Shown: positions 46,044 to 55,350, counted from the stretch's first letter. The stretch is 64,000 nucleotides of DNA from Fulvivirga sediminis (GCF_016757215.1 NZ_JAESIY010000008.1:300870-364869), one strand, 5' to 3'. Numbers and translations are program-made. Notes: generated from the letters alone by a model not told the origin.

Positions 46044-46379
46044 TTACTGTTTTCAGTGTCTTCATGGTTAAGGTGTACTTTTACGCTCTACTCTTTTTTA
46101 GCTGGAATAAGGTGCTTAAAAAGAGAGTTATGATCATTCTTTATGTCTAACTATTATTCTTTTTGGAGCGGTTTTATATTGATCATTCCAGGTATGGTTA
46201 ATGGATTATACTATGGCTGTTAGCCAAGCTGCTGATATGCACATGTACTTAATATTGAATGACATGAATAGAGTAGATAGATGAAATTCAACCTCAAAGA
46301 ATCATATGACATTTGACAAGAATACGATATATTTTTAAATATATAACGGTTAGAGGGAGAGAAATGTTCATGCCTTGAA
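46044..46379. other. Long leader of the Mo operon
   Basis: About 336 bases between the ModE-like gene and the XdhC gene. It contains the ModE-type palindrome at 46325-46348 and, on the minus strand, TATTCTTG beside it as a possible -7 element, which would give a 5' leader of about 260 bases. A 19-codon frame on the minus strand (46206-46265) lies within. No known riboswitch fold was recognised by eye. Confidence 0.45.
46325..46348. promoter_or_regulatory. ModE-type operator palindrome
   Basis: CGATATAT and ATATAACG form the two arms, spacer 8 bases; read with the published consensus CGnTATATA-N6-TATATAnCG, all but one of the fixed positions match. It lies directly downstream of a modE-like gene and upstream of the Mo operon, overlapping a possible promoter on the minus strand. 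Confidence 0.65.
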
Positions 46380-46715
46380 CTATAGAAGATCGAGTATATG
46401 CTTTTCCTCGGAAAGAAGTGTTTCTATTTTTTTATTCAGTTCGGAATAGCTTTTCATAATTTGTCGTCCTTTTTCTGTGATTTCTGCTCCTCCACCTTTT
46501 GCTCCACCTTTTTGAGATAATACTATTGGCTCGCTCGCTTTACTGTTGAGTGTGTTCACTATGTCCCAAGCTTTTTTATATGACATGCCCATAGTTTTTG
46601 CGGCTTTAGAAAGAGAACCTAACTCCTCTATGAGTTGAAGAAGTTGCAATGGTCCGGGGCCAAAAAACTTTTCTTCGTCAACATTGATCCAGCAGCGAAA
46701 TCGTATTTCTTTCAT
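46380..46715 (-). CDS. modE: ModE-like winged helix regulator, DNA-binding domain only
   Basis: Regulator of 111 residues matching the N-terminal DNA-binding domain of ModE: FGPGPLQLLQLIEELGSLSK, AAKTMGMSYKKAWDIVNTLN, then the wing VLSQKGGAKGGGAEITEKGR. The two molybdate-binding TOBE (Mop) domains of E. coli ModE are missing, a form seen in many bacteria. I start at the Met at 46715 because the domain begins at once (KEIRFRCWINVDE); the frame is open 110 codons upstream but carries no domain. A ModE-type palindrome lies 32 bases beyond its stop. Confidence 0.85.
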   Translation of the reverse strand: MKEIRFRCWINVDEEKFFGPGPLQLLQLIEELGSLSKAAKTMGMSYKKAWDIVNTLNSKASEPIVLSQKGGAKGGGAEITEKGRQIMKSYSELNKKIETLLSEEKHILDLL

Positions 46716-47079
46716 ATGATAATATTGGTAGGTCGCTAAGTTGAGTAAATGCGAGATGCGAATCAAGTTTTGAGTCATTGAACTGTTTTTCCTGAAAAAG
46801 CACCAAATCATATTAGAATGTATACATGATGTGCTTTTTGGGACACTTTTATTAATTGATTGTTTGCATGACTTAATAAAGTTGCTGATTTTTTTTATAT
46901 TCTTGTATATTGAGTAAATAGATGAAATTTGAATATTTCTAAGCAGAGAGCGTAGGTGGGTTTTAATCATCTGGGTATACATAAGTATATAGATTAAGCC
47001 GTTTGCTTTCTGAAATAGATTTCGGTGTATCTCGCCGAGATTCATATTGTGAAATAATATACTAGTTTAAAAAAGAATC
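46716..47079. other. Divergent intergenic region between modE and iorA-like genes
   Basis: About 364 AT-rich bases that should hold the promoters for both genes. A minus-strand frame is open here but its translation (many Lys, Ile, Ser) has no domain-like features. No second ModE-type palindrome was found. Confidence 0.45.
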
Positions 47080-47544
47080 ATGGCAGTATTTAAATTAAAA
47101 ATTAATGGCAAAAGCCGAGAGGTTGATGTCGATCCTTTTACCCCTTTGCTATGGGTGCTTCGTGATCATGTGGGGTTAGTAGGAACCAAATTTGGATGCG
47201 GAATAGCTCAATGCGGAGCATGTACCGTGCATGTGGATGGTAAGGCGGTGCGCTCTTGCCAGATGCCAGTGCAGCTGATAGGAGAGGGGGAAGTAACCAC
47301 TATAGAAGGTTTGAGTGAAGAGGGTGATCATCCTGTGCAGAAAGCCTGGCTAGAGCAAGATGTACCACAATGTGGCTATTGTCAGGCAGGGCAGATTATG
47401 TCTGCTACAGCCTTGCTAAAGGAGAATCCTAACCCTACCGATGAGGAAATAGAGACTGCTATGAGTGGTAATATTTGCCGGTGCGGTACTTATACTCGTA
47501 TAAAGAGAGCAATCAAATCTGCAGCACAAAATCAAAACGCTTAA
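47080..47544 (+). CDS. 2Fe-2S subunit of a molybdenum hydroxylase (IorA type)
   Basis: Electron-transfer subunit of 154 residues. The plant-type 2Fe-2S cluster uses Cys40, Cys45, Cys48 and Cys60 ([17 protein letters not shown]); the second helical-domain cluster uses Cys98, Cys101, Cys133 and Cys135 ([19 protein letters not shown]). It is of the isoquinoline 1-oxidoreductase alpha / aldehyde dehydrogenase type. Three bases separate it from the large subunit gene; no FAD subunit is present, so electrons probably leave through a cytochrome. Confidence 0.92.
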   Translation: MAVFKLKINGKSREVDVDPFTPLLWVLRDHVGLVGTKFGCGIAQCGACTVHVDGKAVRSCQMPVQLIGEGEVTTIEGLSEEGDHPVQKAWLEQDVPQCGYCQAGQIMSATALLKENPNPTDEEIETAMSGNICRCGTYTRIKRAIKSAAQNQNA

Positions 47545-47547
47545 TTT

Positions 47548-49740
47548 ATGGCTATTTTAAAGACAAAAGTAGGAAGAAGATCCTTTTTAAAGACTTCTGC
47601 GCTTGCAGGTGGCGGTTTGATGATCAGCTTTAGCTGGTTGGCCTCATGTAAGTCAGGAAAGGATGAGAAAAAAGTATCAGAAATGCCTGATGAGTGGTTT
47701 GAGCTTAATGGGTATTTGAAAATAGGTAATAATGGCGTTGTAACTATCATGTCACCCAATCCGGAGATTGGTCAGAATGTGAAGACTTCTATGCCTATGA
47801 TAGTGGCAGAGGAGCTCGATGTAGACTGGGAAACGGTAATAGTGGAGCAGGCTCCTTTAGATACAAAGCTATTTACCAGGCAGCTGGCCGGTGGTAGTCA
47901 GTCTATCCGCCAAGGATGGAACAGCTTGCGTATGGCCGGAGCTACCGCCAGAGATGTGCTGAGACAGGCGGCAGCTAAAAAGTGGAATGTTCCCAAAGAA
48001 GAAATTACAACCTCTAAAAGTGTATTAGAGCATAAGGGTAAGAAGTTAGGGTATGGAGAAGTAGCCGCAGAGGCAGCTTCTATGACGGTGCCTGAAGAAA
48101 TAGAGCTCAAGAGTAAAGGAGACTTTTCTATAGTAGGTACACCTAGAGTAAATGTAGATGGTAAGAAAATAGTAACGGGCAAGCCTTTATATGGATTAGA
48201 TATTCAGAAAGAGGGGATGCTGTACGCTATGATGGAGCATGCGCCTGCATTTGGAATGAAACTAAAGTCTTTTGATGCTGCTGAAGCTAAGGCTATGCCT
48301 GGTATTAAAGATGTGTTTTCTATGAAATCATACCCTGATGATTATGAGCGTCAATGGTCTGATGTAGCTGCTTTTTCAGAGTTTGTAGTAGTGGTGGGTA
48401 ACTCTACCTGGGAGGTGCTGAGCGCAAAGAAAAAGCTTAAAGTAGAATGGGAGAAAGGTAGCGAACTAGAAAGTACTGCTGATCATTTGGCTAAATTAGA
48501 TAATATACCTGATAGTGTGGTGAATGTGGCCCGTAAAGACGGAGACCCTGAAAAGGTATTTCAAAATGCAGCAAAAGTAATTGAGAGGACATACACGGCG
48601 CCTTTCTTGTCTCATAATACGTTGGAGCCGATGAACTTCTTTGCTGATGTTACAGCAGATAAAGCTGAGTTTATTGGGCCTATTCAGACTCCTGAATTTA
48701 TGGAGAAAAGTGCTTCTGCACGCTTAGGGCTGCCTTTGGAAAAGATTGATATTCAGATGACCCGTATGGGGGGTGGTTTTGGCCGTAGGCTCTATGGACA
48801 CTTCTTGATAGAAGCAGGTGTAATTTCTCAAAAGATGAAGGCGCCAGTAAAGCTAGTATATACGCGTGAAGATGATATGACTTTTGGTACTTATCGTCCT
48901 GCCTACAGAGCAGATTACAAAGCGGCATTAGATGAAAATAATAACTTGATTGCCTTTCATGTAAAAGCAGGAGGTATACCAGAAAGTCCTTTGTTTGCTA
49001 ATCGTTTTCCTGCAGGAGCAGTAGATAATTACCTGGCAGAGTCTTGGACATTGGAGTCTAATATATCAGTAGGAGCATTTAGAGCGCCTCGCTCTAACTT
49101 TATAGCAGGTGTAGAGCAAGCTTTTATTGATGAGGTGGCCGAAGCAGCAGGAAAAGATCCTATAGACTTTCGTTTGGAGCTGATGGAGAAGGCTAAAAAT
49201 GCTCCAGTAGGTAAAGATAATGACTATGACGCCGAGCGCTATGCCGGAGTACTGAGGCTAGTACGAGAGAAGTCAAAATGGGGGAGTGAAGAAAAAGGTG
49301 TTCATAGAGGGGTTTCTGCTTATTTCTGTCATGATAGTTATGTGGCTAACGTGGTAGATCTAGAGATGAAGAATAATGAGCCTGTAATTAAAAAAGTTTA
49401 CTGTGCAGTAGATTGTGGCATAGTGGTTAATCCTATTGCTGCTACTAACCTGGTAGAAGGTGGTACAGTAGATGGTATAGGCCATGCTATGTATAGTGCT
49501 ATGACTTTTAAGGATGGTAAGCCTGATCAGAAAAATTTTGATACCTACCGTCTTATCCGTCATTCTGAAGCGCCTAAAGATGTTGAAGTACATTTTGTGA
49601 AAAGCGACATTGATCCTACCGGGTTGGGAGAACCACCATTTCCTCCGGTGATAGGAGCATTAGCTAATGCTTTATATAAGGCGAGTGGTAAGCGTACCTA
49701 CAGCCAGCCCTTTATGGCTAAATCTTTCCAGCTAGGCTAA
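47548..49740 (+). CDS. Molybdopterin-binding subunit of a periplasmic molybdenum hydroxylase (IorB type)
   Basis: Catalytic subunit of 730 residues of the xanthine-oxidase family, isoquinoline 1-oxidoreductase beta type. The N-terminus holds a twin-arginine signal (GRRSFLKTSALAGGGLMISF) ending in a lipobox-like LASC, so it is exported folded and may be lipid-anchored. Cofactor-binding regions: AGGSQSIRQGWNSLRMAGAT, MTRMGGGFGRRLYGHFLIEA, VGAFRAPRSNFIAGVEQAFI, and GLGEPPFPPVIGALANALY with the catalytic Glu. The substrate (aldehyde or N-heterocycle) is unknown. It is the likely client of MocA, XdhC and the cysteine desulfurase. Confidence 0.9.
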   Translation: MAILKTKVGRRSFLKTSALAGGGLMISFSWLASCKSGKDEKKVSEMPDEWFELNGYLKIGNNGVVTIMSPNPEIGQNVKTSMPMIVAEELDVDWETVIVEQAPLDTKLFTRQLAGGSQSIRQGWNSLRMAGATARDVLRQAAAKKWNVPKEEITTSKSVLEHKGKKLGYGEVAAEAASMTVPEEIELKSKGDFSIVGTPRVNVDGKKIVTGKPLYGLDIQKEGMLYAMMEHAPAFGMKLKSFDAAEAKAMPGIKDVFSMKSYPDDYERQWSDVAAFSEFVVVVGNSTWEVLSAKKKLKVEWEKGSELESTADHLAKLDNIPDSVVNVARKDGDPEKVFQNAAKVIERTYTAPFLSHNTLEPMNFFADVTADKAEFIGPIQTPEFMEKSASARLGLPLEKIDIQMTRMGGGFGRRLYGHFLIEAGVISQKMKAPVKLVYTREDDMTFGTYRPAYRADYKAALDENNNLIAFHVKAGGIPESPLFANRFPAGAVDNYLAESWTLESNISVGAFRAPRSNFIAGVEQAFIDEVAEAAGKDPIDFRLELMEKAKNAPVGKDNDYDAERYAGVLRLVREKSKWGSEEKGVHRGVSAYFCHDSYVANVVDLEMKNNEPVIKKVYCAVDCGIVVNPIAATNLVEGGTVDGIGHAMYSAMTFKDGKPDQKNFDTYRLIRHSEAPKDVEVHFVKSDIDPTGLGEPPFPPVIGALANALYKASGKRTYSQPFMAKSFQLG

Positions 49741-49767
49741 ATAGAATCTGGAATAGAAAGGAAAATG

Positions 49768-49796
49768 ATAGCGGTCTTTTGACCGCTATTTTTTTT
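49768..49796 (+). terminator. Rho-independent terminator after iorAB
   Basis: ATAGCGGTC-TTTT-GACCGCTAT followed by TTTTTTT; a 9-bp perfect stem, 28 bases after the stop codon. Confidence 0.9.
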
Positions 49797-50429
49797 GTGC
49801 TTACAATTAAGTACAGCGTTAAGCATAGCTGTAAATAGGCGGTGAGTTGTTTTTTTGAGTGGAATGTTTGAAGCTGCAAATTTAACATTTAAAGCGTTGG
49901 CTAATGCGATTCCTTATTTCAGCTTTTCTTATAATAGATTGAATGACCTATGACAGCTACAATAAAAATTCATTTTTTACCCCATGTAAGATATTCAACT
50001 CTTTAGGCTATTTGTGCGTAAAGATTGTTCCTACTGAATGGCATTATAAACATATATTATATGTTCGGAATATCATTTAATCATGGTTAATTGATAATTA
50101 TGCTTATATTAAAGCATAGAAAATCAGATAGTGATTTTTTGAATTGAAAAATTGTTTAAATGTTATAGTTAGAGAGCTCTAATTGTATTTTATTACTCAT
50201 AGATTGTGTCAGACTTCGGATGGAGCAGCGTTGAATAGCAATACTAAAAGAGTTCTAATGGAAGCAAGTGTAGCGTTGGAGGTGAAGAAAAGTGTATGTT
50301 GAAAATTCAATATATACATATGTAAGTTATACGCTTATAATGTATAGAGCTCTAAGGGGATACGTTTCTGTTGACTTAGAAAGTGAATAATAAAAGCTAT
50401 ATTAACAGCCTGAACATAAATGAACGACT
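49797..50429. other. AT-rich intergenic region
   Basis: About 630 bases with no convincing gene. A 29-codon frame starts at 49864, but nothing supports it. The palindromic hexamer GAGCTC recurs near 50175 and 50347 in similar AGAGCTCTAA contexts. Confidence 0.4.
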
Positions 50430-50573
50430 ATGAAAATTGTAAAATTAATATCGCTCTTATTTATTCTAGGGGTATTTTTTAGTGCTACATCTTGCCATGA
50501 TCCTTATGATGAAATTACTAGTCAAACTCAACCAAATGGAGTTCCTCCAGATAGGGCCGGTCCTAGGGATTAA
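50430..50573 (+). CDS. Very small lipoprotein
   Basis: Frame of 47 residues: a lipoprotein signal peptide (KIVKLISLLFILGVFF) with lipobox ATSC (Cys22), then a 25-residue hydrophilic tail rich in Pro, Asp and Gln ending GPRD. The clean signal peptide and its place 72 bases ahead of a TPR lipoprotein gene support it being real. The function is unknown; a small toxin-immunity-like or surface-marker role cannot be separated. Confidence 0.5.
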   Translation: MKIVKLISLLFILGVFFSATSCHDPYDEITSQTQPNGVPPDRAGPRD

Positions 50574-50645
50574 TATTATGAGGCGTTGATTCTACCTAAA
50601 TAAGTTATTATTATTAGAGATTAAATCATAACCAACCTAAACCAA

Positions 50646-52019
50646 ATGAAATGCTTTAATAACTATCATATACTGGTTTTCAGTATTTTCTACTGTATTA
50701 TGATGATCGCATGTACAGATGCTGAGAAGCGTTATTCCACTGTAGAACTTCCTGATGATGTTAAATCTTTAGAGGCGTTATTGAGAGATGATAATCTTAC
50801 TATTGATAGTAGATTGTCTGCTTATTATAAACTGAGTAAGATCTTTGAAATAGAAAGTCCGGATTTGGCTTTAAACTATGCCGAAAAGTTAACGTCTTTG
50901 TCTATCGAAAAGGAAAGTATTTATTTTCAGGCTCGAGGCACATATATGACTGGGTTATTAGCTACTAACTCAGGTAATTATAAAGAAGCAGTGAATAATT
51001 ATATTAAGGCGGCAGAGCTTTTTGAAATAACTCAAGAGAATTTATGGCAGGCAGATGCAATAAATAACGTAGGACAGATATTTTACCTAATCCAAGGCTA
51101 TGATTTAGCGATGAAGTATTTCCAAAAAGCCGCTAAGTTATATGAAATGGAAAATGATTACGATTATTTGTCATTAGCGCTGGCGAATATAGCTAGTTGT
51201 TATTACGGAAAGGCTGATTTTGATAATGCTGAAATGTTTTACCAAAAGGCTATTGTTATTCAAGAAGAATCCTCAAATGAAACTGACTATAAACAGAGCA
51301 ATTATTATCAAAAATTGGGTAATGTATATTTTGAACAGAATAATTACGAGAAGGCTTTGAGTCATTATAGAAAAGCTTTGTCCTTTACTGATCTTACAAA
51401 TGAGTTTAAATATTCGATATATTTGAATATAGCGAATACATTAAATTATAGTTTTGATTTTGCTAACTCTGAAAAATGGATAGATAAAGCAGCGCAATTA
51501 GAAAGTGAAATAAGAATTATAAACGCTCAGCATATTAATAGCCTAAATATCCAAGGTGAACATTATCAATTGAAAGGCAACCATGAGAAAGCGCTTGAAA
51601 TTTTTGAAAAAGCTATTACTATAGCGGATAAAGATGTTTTTAATGAATACTTGATTAATACTTTGGATTTAATATCTAAATCTCAACGAGCAATGGCTAA
51701 GGAAAGTGCCAAGCTGTCGATTAATGATATTTTCAGAATAGAGGATATACGTAGGCAGCAAGAAAAACTCAAGGCTGAAGTGATTGATCAATTGGATTAC
51801 AAAAAACTGCAGGTATTACTCGATACTGAGATCCAAAATCATTACAAAGATGTGAAGCAATCAGAAATTGATAAGGAGCGCTCTACTATTATTAAAATTG
51901 CTAGTGCTTGTATTGCAATCTTTTTCTTTACCATGCTGGGCACTACCTTGTACATCAGAAGTAAAAAAGTCACTTATGAGAACAAGATTAGAAGGGTAAA
52001 TGATTTACTGAACTCGTAG
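50646..52019 (+). CDS. TPR lipoprotein with C-terminal membrane helix
   Basis: Protein of 457 residues. The N-terminus is lipoprotein-like (ILVFSIFYCIMMIAC, Cys23). Residues about 40-350 are tetratricopeptide repeats (ALANIASCYYGKADFDNAEM, YQKLGNVYFEQNNYEKALSH). A transmembrane helix near 417-437 (IIKIASACIAIFFFTMLGTT) is followed by only 20 residues. The layout copies TPR sensor kinases and LuxR-type TPR regulators of this phylum without an output domain. It probably starts its own transcript with the small lipoprotein gene. Confidence 0.72.
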   Translation: MKCFNNYHILVFSIFYCIMMIACTDAEKRYSTVELPDDVKSLEALLRDDNLTIDSRLSAYYKLSKIFEIESPDLALNYAEKLTSLSIEKESIYFQARGTYMTGLLATNSGNYKEAVNNYIKAAELFEITQENLWQADAINNVGQIFYLIQGYDLAMKYFQKAAKLYEMENDYDYLSLALANIASCYYGKADFDNAEMFYQKAIVIQEESSNETDYKQSNYYQKLGNVYFEQNNYEKALSHYRKALSFTDLTNEFKYSIYLNIANTLNYSFDFANSEKWIDKAAQLESEIRIINAQHINSLNIQGEHYQLKGNHEKALEIFEKAITIADKDVFNEYLINTLDLISKSQRAMAKESAKLSINDIFRIEDIRRQQEKLKAEVIDQLDYKKLQVLLDTEIQNHYKDVKQSEIDKERSTIIKIASACIAIFFFTMLGTTLYIRSKKVTYENKIRRVNDLLNS

Positions 52020-52381
52020 AGCTGAAAGCGCTGGCTTGAGTTATATCATTGACTTGGATGCGGCCATGCGGCCTTATTTAAGAACCAATATTTAATGTGG
52101 TCAATATACCATATTAAAGTTATATCAATGCACATAGAGTGACCCTTCAAGTATCGATGGTCAGGAGTATAGAGTGATAGATGAGGATATTTTTTTCATC
52201 ACTTTATTATTTCTCAATCCAATTCTTAAAACCTTTATATATTGATTAATGTCGTTTGATTTTGCCTCATCTAATTAGAAGAAGGTGCCTTTTATACTAT
52301 ATAATAGATTCTTATAATAGCTCAAATGTGTTACCTTTGTAAAGGGACATGCATTCAGAGTAAAGTACACATATTAATGTA
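52020..52381. other. Intergenic region with FecR gene promoter
   Basis: About 360 bases; a -7 element TACCTTTG at 52332-52339 fits TAnnTTTG exactly and is 43 bases before the FecR start, without a clear -33 TTG. Nothing else was recognised. Confidence 0.4.
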
Positions 52382-53323
52382 ATGGAAGAAAATTACGATA
52401 AACTTTTGGTCAAATGGATTGATGGAGATTTGACGTCTGAGGAAAAAGAATCTTTTGAGAAATCTGAGCATTATCAAAGTTATCGCTCTATTATCGAGGG
52501 GGTGTCAAAGTTGAAGGTGCCAGAACAACAGACAGCAGATGAGGCTTATGCTGATTTTCAACGTAAACTTAAGAGCAGTTCTTCTACAAAGGAGGCTAAG
52601 GTAGTGAAGTTTCCTATATGGCGATACATGGGTTATGCTGCCAGCATCATATTTGCACTGGCCATAGGCACCTATTTTATGGGTCAAACTACGGTAGAGA
52701 CAGCTGTGGCTGATCATCAAAATATTACCCTTCCTGATAATTCATTGGTTATGGTTAACGCAGCCTCTGAGTTGACCTATAATAAATACCTTTTCAATTT
52801 TACAAGAAAGATTGATTTAGAAGGAGAAGCATTTTTTGAAGTACAGAAAGGGAGTGATTTTACTGTCTCTACAGCTAATGGAAGCGTAAGTGTACTAGGC
52901 ACGAAATTTAATGTCGCTTCTAAGGCGAGCTTTTTTGAAACGGCTTGTTTTGAAGGCAAAGTTAAAGTTTCTGCCGGAGGTGACAATGAAACACTTACAC
53001 AGGGACAGAAATTGAGTTTCATGGAGGGTAATAAGAAGATAGAGGACTTTGATATCATTGATTCTTCTAAACCTACATGGGCTAGCGGCAGAAGTACATT
53101 CAAGAGTGCTCCACTTCAGCATGTTATCAATCAATTAGAGGCGCAGTATCCTATTACTATAGACTCTAAAGCAGTAGAAAATAAGTTAGCTAGGTCATAT
53201 ACTGGTTTATTTCCTCATGATGATATTGATGAAGCCTTAGAAAATGTATTTTTGCCTATGGGGATCACTTATTCTAAAGACAAGAATGATAATTCTCACA
53301 TTATATTGAAAAACCAGCAATAA
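52382..53323 (+). CDS. FecR-family anti-sigma factor
   Basis: Inner-membrane anti-sigma factor of 313 residues. The N-terminal cytosolic domain (LVKWIDGDLTSEEKESFEKS) would bind an ECF sigma factor; one transmembrane helix at about 85-106; then the periplasmic FecR domain (ITLPDNSLVMVNAASELTYN, IDLEGEAFFEV, VSVLGTKFNV, GKVKV) and a C-terminal STN-like DUF4974 domain (FKSAPLQHVINQLEAQYPIT). Its natural partner is the ECF sigma gene at 54429-54947, but that gene is on the opposite strand and 1.1 kb away, with no TonB receptor in between. Confidence 0.85.
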   Translation: MEENYDKLLVKWIDGDLTSEEKESFEKSEHYQSYRSIIEGVSKLKVPEQQTADEAYADFQRKLKSSSSTKEAKVVKFPIWRYMGYAASIIFALAIGTYFMGQTTVETAVADHQNITLPDNSLVMVNAASELTYNKYLFNFTRKIDLEGEAFFEVQKGSDFTVSTANGSVSVLGTKFNVASKASFFETACFEGKVKVSAGGDNETLTQGQKLSFMEGNKKIEDFDIIDSSKPTWASGRSTFKSAPLQHVINQLEAQYPITIDSKAVENKLARSYTGLFPHDDIDEALENVFLPMGITYSKDKNDNSHIILKNQQ

Positions 53324-53362
53324 TGTAAATAATTGAAGAAGTTGATTTGAGTGATATAATTG

Positions 53363-53701
53363 TCATTTTTTACTGAAAATATTTTTGATGATTTTCCAAA
53401 AGCCTTTAAAATTTCCTGTTTTTGGTGCTGTCATATTTGAACATGTGCATTTGGTCATCTCTTTTGTGGTTTTTCCTTCAGAGTAAGTTAAACTTTTTAT
53501 CTCGTGCCTAAAGTTGGATATATTGGCTTTGATATTTTTTACATCATTTTTAATCTCATCAATTTCTTTTTGTAGCTTATTTCTCTGAAGCTGATTGAAG
53601 GCATGTTCCGTCTCTAGATCATCAAAAAAGCGTCTGAAATGCTTGGGCTTAACATATTCAGGGGTATTGGGCTCGGAATTTTCTCTTGAATCTTTATTCA
53701 T
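53363..53701 (-). CDS. Coiled-coil protein of unknown function
   Basis: About 112 residues, unrecognised. A central coiled coil (FNQLQRNKLQKEIDEIKNDV KNIKANIS in two blocks) is followed by a short MTKCTCS segment with two Cys and a basic C-terminus ending IFSKK. No signal peptide. I start at the Met at 53701 (MNKDSRENSE); 53707 and 53752 are also possible. It converges on the FecR gene. Confidence 0.55.
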   Translation of the reverse strand: MNKDSRENSEPNTPEYVKPKHFRRFFDDLETEHAFNQLQRNKLQKEIDEIKNDVKNIKANISNFRHEIKSLTYSEGKTTKEMTKCTCSNMTAPKTGNFKGFWKIIKNIFSKK

Positions 53702-53916
53702 TACCATGTAGTTAATAATTATACTCTTAATTCTAAATAGAGTACAATACATCTTGCTAAAGCTTTATATTCACAGCTTATAAAACTTTTAGTTGTTATA
53801 AGTTGGATTTTCAGAAGGGAGAATGATGATCATTTCTGTTCTGAGAATAATTGCTGTAAATAATCTTCAGCCCAATAATGCTTGTCTCTTCCTTTAACCT
53901 TGTATTTATTGGTTTG

Positions 53917-54210
53917 TCATTTATGAGAAAAACTCAAGTTGCTTTTGGAAGATACATGATACCGAATTTTAAAATATATTAGTACTAATTGAAGTGCGCC
54001 CATGATAGCATTAGATAAAACAATTATATTGCTTTTCAGGTGTATACCGTATGAAAACCATAGCGTTGCCGCTATTAAAGAAATGATTAACATAGCCCAG
54101 GATAAACCATTTGAGGACCTTGTTTTCCAGGTTCGAAATACCTGAGGCATAAATGAAATAGTTGTTAAAAGTGCAGCAGTAAGACCTATAAATTCGTGTA
54201 TAGCTTCCAT
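53917..54210 (-). CDS. SemiSWEET-type sugar transporter
   Basis: Membrane protein of 97 residues with three helices and one PQ-loop (SFMPQVFRTWKTRSSNGLSW; Pro22-Gln23). SemiSWEETs work as dimers and move sucrose or glucose down its gradient. The second helix ends in ATLWFSYGIHL and the third starts at IIVLSNAIMG, as in characterised members. No sugar enzyme is adjacent; the substrate is unknown. Confidence 0.88.
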   Translation of the reverse strand: MEAIHEFIGLTAALLTTISFMPQVFRTWKTRSSNGLSWAMLIISLIAATLWFSYGIHLKSNIIVLSNAIMGALQLVLIYFKIRYHVSSKSNLSFSHK

Positions 54211-54428
54211 TTTTCTAGTTTTTTAAATTAGCTGAGGTATATCCTCATATATAAAACAGAAAACTAATAATAGACCCTATGAAAAAATGGATTGTTTTGA
54301 TCTGATAAAGATGAGATGATCTTATTGGCTGCAAGCTTTCACTAAGCCTAGCGTGAAAAACGAATGTTTTTAATTTTTACAGTTAGGAAGAAATAACGGG
54401 GGCGAATAATTGATTGTACTTTTGTCTG

Positions 54429-54947
54429 TTAAACTTTACCTATTTTTTTTCTTAGTGTAACCAGTGCATCATGCATCCATTTTTCTACTGTTTTTACAGA
54501 GATATCAAGCATTTCAGCAATTTCCTTATAGGTTTTTTCGTCTATTCTGTTCAGTAGAAATACTTGTCTTTGCTTATCAGGCAGCAACGAAATCTCGCGG
54601 TTAATTTTATTGAGGAATTCCTTTTCTTCTAATACAAAATCAGGAGATTCGATGTATAGCAGATTTTTATCTACACTGTCTTGGTGCTTTTGAATGGTTT
54701 TTTGCTTATTGACATCATTGAGAAAAGAGTTTCTTGCTAACATAAAAAGATAGCCTTTGGCTTTATCGTAAGGTACATCCTTACAGTTCTTCCATAGCTT
54801 TATAAAACTATCTTGCATTAAGTCTTTGGCTTTTTCCAAATCGCCAAATTTATAATAGAAAAGGTTTTGTAAGTATTTGAAATGATCTTTAAAAATTGAT
54901 CCAAATACTTCTTCGTCACAAACACTTAATTCTTTACTCATAGTCAA
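54429..54947 (-). CDS. ECF sigma-70 factor (FecI-like)
   Basis: RNA polymerase sigma factor of 172 residues. Region 2 is DLMQDSFIKLWKNCKDVPYD with AKGYLFMLARNSFLNDV (2.3/2.4); region 4 is LPDKQRQVFLLNRIDEKTYK and EIAEMLDISVKTVEKWMHDA. It belongs to the Bacteroidota FecI-like set normally controlled by FecR. The FecR gene at 52382-53323 faces it. A second Met two codons in (54941) is a possible start. Confidence 0.88.
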   Translation of the reverse strand: MTMSKELSVCDEEVFGSIFKDHFKYLQNLFYYKFGDLEKAKDLMQDSFIKLWKNCKDVPYDKAKGYLFMLARNSFLNDVNKQKTIQKHQDSVDKNLLYIESPDFVLEEKEFLNKINREISLLPDKQRQVFLLNRIDEKTYKEIAEMLDISVKTVEKWMHDALVTLRKKIGKV

Positions 54948-55350
54948 ATAAATAGGATTTTCTAAACCGTAAATATAGGGTTTTCCTTCTATTTTGATTT
55001 AAAAAGAAAGATTCTTCACATTAAAAAAATGTAGCCTTTTGTCTCTACCCATTTCAAAAGAGGAATGATAAGTGGATGACTTAGATATAGAAAAATTTCT
55101 TAGGAGTAATAACTAAATGAAATAGAGTAGGTTGGCAGTGATGAAACTGAGGTTTCGTCGGGTATTTATGAGTTAGAGCAATGCAATTGATACTCTTAAT
55201 TATTTCAGACGGAAAAGGTTTACCACATCCTTACCTAGTAAATGTAATTAATTTTCAGTATTAGGATGAGGTAAACCTGGAGGGGTTCGTGTTAATGAAA
55301 GTATAATAGTATGACGTATTTATAATAGAGTGGTGGGGTACTGCAAGTTT
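54948..55350. other. Intergenic region with a long inverted repeat
   Basis: About 400 bases between two minus-strand genes; it should carry the sigma gene promoter. The inverted repeat at 55215-55278 is the only structure found. Confidence 0.4.
55215..55278. repeat. 16-bp inverted repeat with 32-base spacer
   Basis: AGGTTTACCACATCCT (55215-55230) and AGGATGAGGTAAACCT (55263-55278) pair at 15 of 16 positions. It lies between the PH-domain gene (3' end at 55351) and the sigma-factor gene start at 54947. Confidence 0.6.

Noticed and set aside
46206..46265. 19-codon frame in the leader of the Mo operon as a regulatory leader peptide
   Set aside because: No ribosome-binding site, no run of regulatory codons and no attenuator hairpin were seen.
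46716..47045. N-terminal extension of the ModE-like protein by 110 residues
   Set aside because: The extension has low-complexity Lys/Ile/Ser composition and no domain; the ModE domain begins exactly at the Met at 46715.
49864..49953. 29-codon frame as a small protein
   Set aside because: Length and composition are within chance; no signal peptide or promoter supports it.
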